Under the pieces are notes generated by a model, which did no database searches, was not told the DNA's origin, and worked only from the letters and a program-made list of their open reading frames with translations. The position numbers and the translations under genes were made by a program. This document shows, piece after piece, positions 1 to 3,558 of a DNA stretch of 6,187 nt (its first letter is position 1; every line of letters starts with the position of its first letter). This DNA is from an uncultured Prevotella sp. (GTDB taxonomy: Bacteria > Bacteroidota > Bacteroidia > Bacteroidales > Bacteroidaceae), in the NCBI GenBank assembly GCA_937901345.1, contig CALCHM010000102.1:1-6187 (forward strand). Reading direction: 5' to 3'.

Positions 1-55
1 GCGGGGGAAAACACGCGCCGCATGGGGTAACCCCCAAGCCCCCCAAAGGGGGGAA
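1..55. repeat. Terminal direct repeat (circular overlap), left copy
   Basis: The first 55 bases are identical to bases 6133-6187. An exact repeat at both ends of a contig this small is what an assembler leaves when it walks around a circle, so it is read here as a circularity mark, not a biological terminal repeat. The implied circle is about 6132 bp. The repeat contains two G/C hairpins: GGGG-TAA-CCCC at 24-34 and CCCCCC-AAA-GGGGGG at 39-53. Confidence 0.9.
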
Positions 56-110
56 TGGGGAACGGGAGCCGAAAGGCGAGTGAAGGGGTTGAAGGGGGGG
101 TAGAAAAAGC

Positions 111-145
111 CCTTGGCGGGGAGGCTCGGAGGGGACCCGCCAAGG
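111..145. repeat. Perfect 10-bp inverted repeat
   Basis: CCTTGGCGGG at 111-120 pairs without mismatch with CCCGCCAAGG at 136-145 around a 15-base purine-rich loop. Neither side has a T-run typical of a terminator, so a structural role in DNA or RNA is more likely than termination. Confidence 0.7.
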
Positions 146-155
146 ACACCAACGA

Positions 156-228
156 GCGCGAATATTCAACATAATACCAAATTAGCCATGCCGAGGGCTA
201 ATTTGTATTATGTTATAATATCACGCGC
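156..228. repeat. Long composite hairpin with AT-rich core
   Basis: The inner stem pairs 168-187 with 196-214: 19 pairs with a single bulged C, around the loop ATGCCGAG. An outer part continues with ATATT (162-166) against AATAT (217-221) and GCGCG (156-160) against CGCGC (224-228). The AT-rich core is out of keeping with the GC-rich surroundings, which suggests that the pairing is selected. It ends exactly where the next hairpin (229-250) begins. Confidence 0.75.
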
Positions 229-250
229 GAGCCGTTTGGATGCACGGTTC
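229..250 (+). other. Hairpin resembling a shortened group II intron domain V
   Basis: GAGCCGT (229-235) pairs with ACGGTTC (244-250) including one G-T wobble, and GG follows. This matches the basal stem of group II intron domain V, which carries the AGC triad and ends in CGGTTC, and like domain V it directly follows a long hairpin. Against this, domain V is normally about 34 nt and this hairpin is 22 nt, lacking the upper stem and GNRA loop. No reverse transcriptase is present in the circle. It could be a relic or chance convergence. Confidence 0.25.
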
Positions 251-417
251 GGATTATTCTGCCGTTAAAATGAGGGCACGCGTAGCGTGAAGGCGAGGCG
301 GGGAAACACGACCGCCTTACAAGGACAGCGCAAACCGTAGCACGGTCATTAGCAAGGCACACCATGGAAGCAGGCGGCAATTGCGGCCTGCTGTAATGGG
401 CGGTAGCACGTCCAAAC

Positions 418-436
418 ATGCAAGCAGCACATTTGT
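418..436 (+). repeat. Direct repeat R1, copy 1
   Basis: ATGCAAGCAGCACATTTGT recurs at 606-624 with one difference (C to T). This copy carries CACATTTG where the second carries TACATTTG, so only the second matches the Bacteroidota -7 element. It follows a GGTAGCACGTCC sequence reminiscent of repeat R2. Confidence 0.75.
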
Positions 437-487
437 TCGGCCGCAGGGGTGGGAGGGTGGCGCGGCCGCGCACCGAAATTCGGATTG

Positions 488-505
488 GTAGCCCGTCCCG
501 ATACG
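488..505 (+). repeat. Direct repeat R2, copy 1
   Basis: GTAGCCCGTCCCGATACG is exactly repeated at 645-662. The distance from R1 to R2 is 70 bases in the first pair and 39 in the second, so this is a duplicated module with a variable interior and not a simple tandem repeat. Downstream lies the inverted repeat CGCGGGC/GCCCGCG. Confidence 0.75.
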
Positions 506-593
506 CGTCACCGCGAGCCGATTGCGAAGGGACGCGGGCTGCTCGGCAAGGATCTGCCCGCGAGTGGAGCAATGGGCGAGCGGCCTCGATGTT

Positions 594-623
594 TTTGCAG
601 GAGTTATGCAAGCAGTACATTTG
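594..623 (+). promoter_or_regulatory. Putative plus-strand Bacteroidota promoter
   Basis: TTTG (594-597) is followed after 18 bases by TACATTTG (616-623), which fits the Bacteroidota pattern of a TTTG/TTG -33 box and a TANNTTTG -7 box spaced by roughly 17-23 bases. It is the only good plus-strand candidate I found and would transcribe across R2 and the 668-739 hairpin, then antisense to the 27-aa gene at 762-845. No plus-strand gene follows, so the product would be a non-coding RNA. Confidence 0.4.
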
Positions 624-624
624 T
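606..624 (+). repeat. Direct repeat R1, copy 2
   Basis: ATGCAAGCAGTACATTTGT, 18 of 19 bases identical to 418-436. Its right half forms the -7 box of the plus-strand promoter candidate. Confidence 0.75.
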
Positions 625-644
625 CCTTGTCGGTGTGCCCGACG

Positions 645-662
645 GTAGCCCGTCCCGATACG
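645..662 (+). repeat. Direct repeat R2, copy 2
   Basis: Exact 18-base copy of 488-505. It is followed after a few bases by the large hairpin at 668-739. Confidence 0.75.
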
Positions 663-667
663 ATAAA

Positions 668-739
668 CCCCGCCACGCAAGGAGGCAAGGGCGCTGCCTG
701 CGTAGTGGCGGTGCGCTGCCTCCGTTAGTCGTGGCGGGG
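668..739. repeat. Three-tier GC-rich hairpin
   Basis: The outer stem is CCCCGCCACG (668-677) with CGTGGCGGGG (730-739), a perfect 10 bp. Inside it, GGAGGCA (681-687) pairs perfectly with TGCCTCC (717-723). Inside that, GCGC (691-694) pairs with GCGC (713-716), and GCC (696-698) with GGC (707-709). Nested perfect stems argue for selection on structure. Read leftward the stem is followed by GTTTATCG, so it could also act as a modest terminator for the 27-aa gene's transcript. Confidence 0.7.
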
Positions 740-761
740 GGTGTAGTACGTCTCGCGTCCC

Positions 762-845
762 TTACCGTTTCTTTCTCCACTCGTCGAACTTACCTCGTCC
801 GAGTAGGCCAATTATCCATATCAATATTACTGCAATTGTTTTCAT
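762..845 (-). CDS. 27-aa single-pass membrane peptide
   Basis: I do not recognise a family. The peptide begins MKTIAVILIWIIGLLG, one hydrophobic helix of about 14 residues after a single Lys, then a charged tail, GRGKFDEWRKKR. The positive-inside rule suggests that the tail stays in the cytoplasm. It starts 23 bases after the 108-aa gene ends, and a perfect -7 box (TACCTTTG) lies only four bases before the ATG. Since transcription normally starts a few bases after that box, a transcript from it would be leaderless or nearly so; otherwise the peptide is translated from read-through of the lysozyme operon. A hydrophobic helix with a basic tail fits small lysis (holin-like) peptides or type I toxins such as Fst or Ldr. 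Position beside the lysozyme favours lysis; the possible opposing promoter at 594-623 favours a toxin. The reading frame is convincing, the role is inference. Confidence 0.6.
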   Translation of the reverse strand: MKTIAVILIWIIGLLGRGKFDEWRKKR

Positions 846-849
846 GCGG

Positions 850-881
850 CAAAGGTACACTTTATTTTTCAAAATACACAA
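850..881 (-). promoter_or_regulatory. Bacteroidota-type promoter before the 27-aa gene
   Basis: On the minus strand TACCTTTG (857 to 850) is a perfect TANNTTTG -7 box. A TTG (881 to 879) lies 21 bases upstream, within the accepted -33 spacing; a closer TTTG is 12 bases away. The box falls in the 23-base gap after the 108-aa gene, so it could give the 27-aa gene, or an RNA running into the GC-rich block, its own expression. Confidence 0.55.
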
Positions 882-1195
882 TCGTCGGTCGGGTTTAGGA
901 GGTTGTCTACATCTGATTCACTTGGCGGTGTGGATTGTTGCTCTTCGAATATCATCGTCTTGCCTGCACCCACGTATACTTTTGCAAGGTGCTTTTCACG
1001 GTCATCCTTCGTCTGTGTCACATATACTTTTAGGTCTCTTTTCCACTCGTCGGGTTCTCGTCTCATGGCGGCTGTCAGATTGACGTATATTTTGCCATTC
1101 TTCGCCTTACTCATTTTCTCCCGTGGTATGTCTGACAGACAGATAGAGAGTTCGTAAATCACATTTTGCAGAAGGTCTTTCATTTCTTTTTCCAT
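869..1195 (-). CDS. 108-aa protein, possible ssDNA-binding protein
   Basis: The start at 1195 lies 3 bases after the lysozyme stop, so the two are almost certainly co-translated from one message. The protein has a helical N-terminus (about residues 1-24), then a compact basic and beta-prone core (about 29-85) with KNGKIYVNLT, RREPDEW, VYVTQTKDDRE and KVYVGAGK. From memory this pattern resembles an uncharacterised family common in Bacteroidota phages and plasmids; I cannot name it. The tail from about residue 88 is low in complexity, rich in Ser, Asp and Asn, and ends in DDCVF. An acidic tail ending in Phe is the hallmark of bacterial SSB proteins, which use it to recruit replication partners. 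With a rolling-circle-type initiator in the same genome, ssDNA binding is a reasonable inference, but no OB-fold motif can be proved by eye. Confidence 0.8.
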   Translation of the reverse strand: MEKEMKDLLQNVIYELSICLSDIPREKMSKAKNGKIYVNLTAAMRREPDEWKRDLKVYVTQTKDDREKHLAKVYVGAGKTMIFEEQQSTPPSESDVDNLLNPTDDCVF

Positions 1196-1198
1196 AAT

Positions 1199-1636
1199 TC
1201 AAAAGTTTTGTGGATAGTTTATAAATAGGTTTATTTGTTGTTCGTCGTACCATTTCCCGCACTCCATCTTCGCCATTGCACGAAGTATCATTATTATTTC
1301 CCAATAGCCGTGAATGCTCTTCATATGGAGGGTGCGGTGTCGGTCTATCATTACATCATCTTCAACGAAGGACACGTAGCGCTCTGTCTGATTCTCTGTT
1401 GGTGGAGCCCATCGCGTTACAATCTTTTCTATCGTATCATGTCCTTGTCGCAAGTAACTCTGTACTATTTTGAACGCTGCTCTGAATCCGTAAGCCTCAT
1501 TCTCAAAAACACAAAATCCTCGTAGCTCTCCACTCTGTCCTATCCATTTGTTATTGATGTTGTAGCGGATGTTAAGAGGGTTGTTGCACTGCTCTGCGAG
1601 CGTTGTTCTTCTCTTGTTGTTGTCTGTAACGTTCAT
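1199..1636 (-). CDS. Phage lysozyme-like peptidoglycan hydrolase
   Basis: The 145-aa product has the signature of small phage muralytic proteins often annotated as structural protein P5 or virion-associated lysozyme. NNPLNIRY (residues 18-25) corresponds to the family's N-NPGNIR block; WIGQSGELRGFCVFEN (31-46) to the W-G-x-x-G-x-x-x-GF-x-x-F block; YGFRAAFKIVQSYLRQG (49-65) to the GIRA-helix; and TIEKIVTRWAPPTENQTERYV (68-88) to the TI-x-x-I-x-x-RWAPP-x-EN-x-T-x-x-Y block. Length is normal for the single-domain form. No signal peptide or membrane segment is seen, so it needs a holin-like partner or delivery in the virion. I cannot assign the catalytic acid with certainty. It precedes the 108-aa and 27-aa genes, and no convincing own promoter was found in the 126-base gap upstream, so it is probably transcribed with rep. 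This gene is the strongest sign that the circle is a phage. Confidence 0.9.
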   Translation of the reverse strand: MNVTDNNKRRTTLAEQCNNPLNIRYNINNKWIGQSGELRGFCVFENEAYGFRAAFKIVQSYLRQGHDTIEKIVTRWAPPTENQTERYVSFVEDDVMIDRHRTLHMKSIHGYWEIIMILRAMAKMECGKWYDEQQINLFINYPQNF

Positions 1637-1677
1637 ACTATTAAGTCTTACTAGTGGTTAAAATTTCTGTTGGTCTC

Positions 1678-1689
1678 GGTAGTACTACC
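1678..1689. repeat. 12-bp perfect palindrome upstream of the lysozyme gene
   Basis: GGTAGTACTACC is a perfect palindrome about 40 bases before the lysozyme ATG. It has no loop, which suits a dimeric repressor or a nickase recognition site better than an RNA hairpin. The bound protein is unknown. Confidence 0.4.
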
Positions 1690-1737
1690 CACCAAAAAAG
1701 TGCGGAAGTACCTGCAACCATGGGGGTTTTAAGGATG

Positions 1738-1777
1738 TACGCGCGTAAAATCCGCGCCCGTACTACTTAACGGGCGC
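1738..1777. promoter_or_regulatory. Two mutually exclusive hairpins after the 94-aa gene
   Basis: GCGCCCG (1754-1760) can pair with CGGGCGC (1771-1777), a perfect 7-bp stem. The same left arm is also needed for a second stem, GTACGCGCG against CGCG-CC-CGTAC (1738-1764, 9 pairs with a 2-base bulge). Only one can form at a time. In the leftward RNA the 1771-1777 stem forms first and is followed by GGATTTTACG, a weak terminator at best. The hairpins overlap the stop of the 94-aa gene and lie before the lysozyme gene, where they could adjust expression or serve as an origin hairpin. Confidence 0.45.
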
Positions 1778-2047
1778 TGTACTCCCGTTGGTTATTATTA
1801 TTTGTTGTTCAAAGTCGAAAGTACCCGGTATCTTCTTTTCTACCCTTATAAAGTTGGGGAAGACGAGCACACGAGATACCTTGTAGTTCTCATCCATGTT
1901 GCAGATATGTTTTGCCAATTCGTATCCAATTTTGCGGCTGTCGGTAGGGTAGTCGCAAGGTAGGCCAAAACAACCGTCGAGAATCATGCAGGCTATGCCC
2001 TCCATTGTGGTAGGATCATGCAGGGTGTTTAGAATGTTCATAATCAT
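1763..2047 (-). CDS. 94-aa protein of unknown function, coupled to rep
   Basis: I do not recognise this protein. Its ATG overlaps the rep stop codon by 4 bases (ATGA, 2044-2047), a classic arrangement for translational coupling, so it is probably made in proportion to Rep. A second ATG lies two codons in. The product is soluble-looking, with no signal or membrane segment. The N-terminal half has four Cys (CMILDGCFGLPCDY around residues 20-33 and one near 48), followed by a helix (GYELAKHIC) and a C-terminal half that looks like beta strands (VSRVLVFPNFIRVEKK, FEQQIIIT). The Cys spacing does not match a zinc finger that I know. Coupling to Rep suggests a replication accessory or copy-control role; that is inference from position only. 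Confidence 0.75.
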   Translation of the reverse strand: MIMNILNTLHDPTTMEGIACMILDGCFGLPCDYPTDSRKIGYELAKHICNMDENYKVSRVLVFPNFIRVEKKIPGTFDFEQQIIITNGSTAPVK

Positions 2048-3105
2048 TTTTCTTTAGATTTATAAAATTTTTGGTTTCTCCACTTAATCAACATTTTATC
2101 GTATGCCACAATATCAGAAACATGCCGAAGCGCTTCTTCTGCCTCGGGGTCTACATCGTGAAGCTGTCGAATGTATTCTTCAATCTTCTTTAGGAAAATT
2201 CGGTCTGCTCTGGTAGAATCTGTTGCATATGTCATTCGGATGGGACGTAGTGTCCTGCACCTTTCTTTCGGGAATATCTCTAAGTTTTTCATGCGGGTTT
2301 TGTTCTTCTTGCCATCGTTGATTTTCCACTCAAAGTATTTGTCAGCATATGCAAAAAAGATGTCCTCAATTTCTTCTTGAAACCGAAGCTGTCCGATGTC
2401 TAACCGAAAGAGTTCGCCCGTGGAAAGATGGATCATCTTTGCTCCGTCTGACTTGATGGCGAACTCTATCCGCCAAACGTCTTGGGAGGTGTCAAGTCCG
2501 TTGTACTCCCAACATTCAACAATGTATGGTTTCATTTTCACTTCGGCAAGTTCCTTGGTTTTGTTATAAAGGCGGGTGAATACAGGAGAAGTTTTTGAGC
2601 CGAAAGAAAAACTATTCATGTCGAAGCCGTTCTTCATGGCCGCGTTAATGGTGAAGTTCATCGAAAGTCGGGTCTTGGAGTTCATAAGATATTCTCCCTT
2701 CAAGAATCTATTTACAAAGTTGGAAGGCTTCAAGCCATGTGCCCATAAATTTGAATCAAAACAAAGGTCAATTCTCGATATTGATTTATAGGTGAATTTA
2801 TGGCGGGACAACCAAACGTAGAATTTTAACGCGAAGCCTGCACGGTACAACTCACGGTTGCATAGCTGTATGATGGCTGCATCATCAGCAAGAATCTTGG
2901 AAAGTGGTTTTCGTTGAATAACGGCAAAATCATCACCGTCGATTGTGCGCACGTCCCAAATTTCGCCAAAGTGACGAGACGTAGCAGGCCGCAAAATGAA
3001 CTCATATTCGTGGAAGTCGTTATATATGAAGTCCAAACGATGGTGGTTTCTGTCAGAGCAAAACACTTGTAGCCAATCCACATTTATGCAGTACGGGTAA
3101 GTCAT
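2044..3105 (-). CDS. rep: Rolling-circle-type replication initiator (Rep_trans / phage CRI-like)
   Basis: The 353-aa protein looks like a Rep_trans/phage-CRI family initiator, which nicks one strand at the origin to prime rolling-circle replication. Seen motifs, in order: an N-terminal strand INVDWLQVFC (residues 7-16); SRIDLCFD (110-117), matching the family's R-x-D-x-x-x-D block; FSFGSKTSPVFTRLYNKTKE (166-185), matching the GS-x-x-S-x-x-x-x-R-x-Y-x-K block, with Tyr180 a candidate nucleophile; and VWRIEFAIKS (210-219), matching the R-x-E block. A charged, helical C-terminus (about 300-353) may bind DNA or partners. The start at 3105 has an A-rich leader (CACCAAAAAATG) but no Shine-Dalgarno sequence. 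A terminator-like hairpin in its upstream leader (3221-3253) suggests attenuation. The assignment rests on motif patterns, not a database match. Confidence 0.8.
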   Translation of the reverse strand: MTYPYCINVDWLQVFCSDRNHHRLDFIYNDFHEYEFILRPATSRHFGEIWDVRTIDGDDFAVIQRKPLSKILADDAAIIQLCNRELYRAGFALKFYVWLSRHKFTYKSISRIDLCFDSNLWAHGLKPSNFVNRFLKGEYLMNSKTRLSMNFTINAAMKNGFDMNSFSFGSKTSPVFTRLYNKTKELAEVKMKPYIVECWEYNGLDTSQDVWRIEFAIKSDGAKMIHLSTGELFRLDIGQLRFQEEIEDIFFAYADKYFEWKINDGKKNKTRMKNLEIFPKERCRTLRPIRMTYATDSTRADRIFLKKIEEYIRQLHDVDPEAEEALRHVSDIVAYDKMLIKWRNQKFYKSKEK

Positions 3106-3147
3106 TTTTTGGTGTCCGATATATAATTGTGATTCTGTTTAATTTAA

Positions 3148-3178
3148 GCCCCTATTTCCTTGTTGGTAAGGGGTTTTT
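3148..3178 (+). terminator. Possible plus-strand terminator near rep
   Basis: On the plus strand CCCCT (3149-3153) pairs with AGGGG (3169-3173), followed by TTTTT. The stem is short and the loop is 15 bases, so it is weak. On the minus strand the same hairpin lies in the rep leader, where inner CCTT/AAGG pairing competes with the outer stem. No plus-strand gene needs it, unless there is an antisense transcript through rep. Confidence 0.3.
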
Positions 3179-3220
3179 AACCATATCCCGATTGCATGAG
3201 CGATGGAGTGGGGGAGGGAA

Positions 3221-3253
3221 ATAAAAAAGGCACTGCAGTTGAACTGCAATGCC
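3221..3253 (-). terminator. Intrinsic terminator in the leader upstream of rep
   Basis: Read leftward, GGCATTGCAGTT pairs with AACTGCAGTGCC (12 positions, one mismatch) and is followed directly by TTTTTTAT. This is a textbook Rho-independent terminator. It sits between the promoter near 3333 and the rep start at 3105. It therefore either ends a short RNA of roughly 75-105 nt or works as an attenuator for rep. No other convincing promoter lies between it and rep. Confidence 0.75.
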
Positions 3254-3332
3254 AAATACGCTATGCACGTCGGTTGCGTTATGGTTCATAGGTCAGCCCC
3301 TTACCTCTGCCTATTTATCTTTCACGCGGTTG
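3254..3332 (-). ncRNA. Candidate short leader RNA / sRNA
   Basis: The segment between the promoter box (TTTG at 3336-3333) and the terminator at 3221-3253 would give a short RNA. It contains AGAGGTAAGG (minus strand, 3308-3299), GGCTGACC and TGAACC, blocks that also occur in the leader of the 57-aa gene. A 45-aa open frame starts at 3289 but runs through the terminator and looks non-coding. A stand-alone sRNA or a regulated rep leader fit equally well. Confidence 0.4.
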
Positions 3333-3384
3333 CAAAGGAAAGGATTTTGTGCGAATGTTGTTCTTTTTGTTAACACTATTTATG
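3333..3384 (-). promoter_or_regulatory. Promoter P-rep with shared upstream element
   Basis: The -7 box reads TTCCTTTG (3340 to 3333), one base off TANNTTTG. Exactly 27 bases upstream of its TTTG lies TTTTTGTTAACA-N5-TATG (plus strand 3364-3384). The same 21-base element occurs at 5799-5819, 19 of 21 bases identical and also 27 bases from the TTTG of the next promoter. The bases before both -7 boxes also agree (AAAATC then TTTG after six). The shared element is probably a regulator site or UP-like element. Confidence 0.55.
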
Positions 3385-3389
3385 AAAAG

Positions 3390-3417
3390 AAGGGGAGAGG
3401 TAACGACCTCCCCCCTT
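3390..3417 (-). terminator. Terminator after the 423-aa/34-aa unit
   Basis: Stem 3390-3401 with 3406-3417 (AAGGGGAGAGGT against ACCTCCCCCCTT, 11 of 12 paired, loop AACG). Read leftward the stem is followed by CTTTTCAT, a moderate U-run. It closes the unit of the 423-aa and 34-aa genes just before the rep promoter. Confidence 0.65.
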
Positions 3418-3443
3418 GACTTTAGTCGGGATAAAACACTACC

Positions 3444-3548
3444 TTAAACCATAGCAGTGGTACAAGAAGCAACAGAAAGTGCGGTGAGAAAAGCAATGAT
3501 AGCAGACACAAACGCGTCAAGCCATTTGTTTTCAAAATATCTCCCCAT
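3444..3548 (-). CDS. 34-aa membrane peptide, smalltalk-like
   Basis: The frame starts 10 bases after the stop of the 423-aa gene. It encodes MGRYFENKWLDAF, then a hydrophobic segment (VSAIIAFLTALSVASC, residues 14-29) and a short tail, TTAMV. The pattern is a Trp in the amphipathic start, a LTA core in the membrane helix and a Ser-Cys near the C-terminus. This resembles the very small smalltalk protein family of Bacteroidota, which is found near phage and amidase genes and has no settled function; the resemblance is from memory. The SC ending could also suggest a lipid-linked or membrane-anchored Cys, but no full lipobox is present. Co-transcription with the putative structural gene and the terminator right after it support a real gene. 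It may act in lysis or as a virion membrane component. Confidence 0.6.
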   Translation of the reverse strand: MGRYFENKWLDAFVSAIIAFLTALSVASCTTAMV

Positions 3549-3558
3549 GCTGCTTCAA

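Larger units (their letters stand above)
1..761. other. GC-rich, hairpin-dense non-coding block (left part)
   Basis: I see no convincing gene here. Long open frames exist on both strands (for example 213-680 minus and 449-898 plus), but they overlap each other, are rich in Arg, Ala, Cys and Pro, and lie in GC-rich DNA where stops are rare, so I read them as chance. The block holds many inverted repeats: 24-34, 39-53, 68-77 (GCC-GAAA-GGC), 111-145, 156-228, 229-250, 277-289 (CACGC-GTA-GCGTG), 334-346 (ACCGT-AGC-ACGGT), 368-391 and 668-739. It also holds two pairs of direct repeats and one plus-strand promoter-like sequence. Base composition differs sharply from the genes. An origin, packaging region or structured RNA are the main candidates; the sequence alone does not decide between them. 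Confidence 0.7.

Noticed and set aside
213..688. Overlapping long open frames on the minus strand (155 and 123 aa)
   Set aside because: They overlap in different frames, are rich in Arg, Ala, Cys and Pro, have no family features, and cover perfect hairpins and direct repeats. GC-rich DNA lacks stop codons by chance.
418..898. Plus-strand open frames of 76, 149 and 68 aa in the GC-rich block
   Set aside because: Low-quality composition, mutual overlap, overlap with the minus-strand 27-aa gene and the structured region. A non-coding RNA is the better reading of any plus-strand transcript here.
903..1525. Plus-strand open frames opposite the 108-aa and lysozyme genes
   Set aside because: They are antisense shadows of genes with good family signatures or operon spacing.
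2814..2821. TACGTTTG on the minus strand as a promoter box
   Set aside because: It matches TANNTTTG but lies inside the rep coding region with no gene start shortly downstream; a single 6-base-information match is expected by chance.
2875..2890. GCTGATGATG on the minus strand as a hammerhead ribozyme core
   Set aside because: It lies inside the rep coding sequence (Ala-Asp-Asp), and no matching GAAA core with flanking stems was seen.
3152..3289. 45-aa minus-strand open frame upstream of rep
   Set aside because: It runs straight through the intrinsic terminator at 3221-3253, its sequence is Pro- and Cys-rich without pattern, and no promoter would express it intact.
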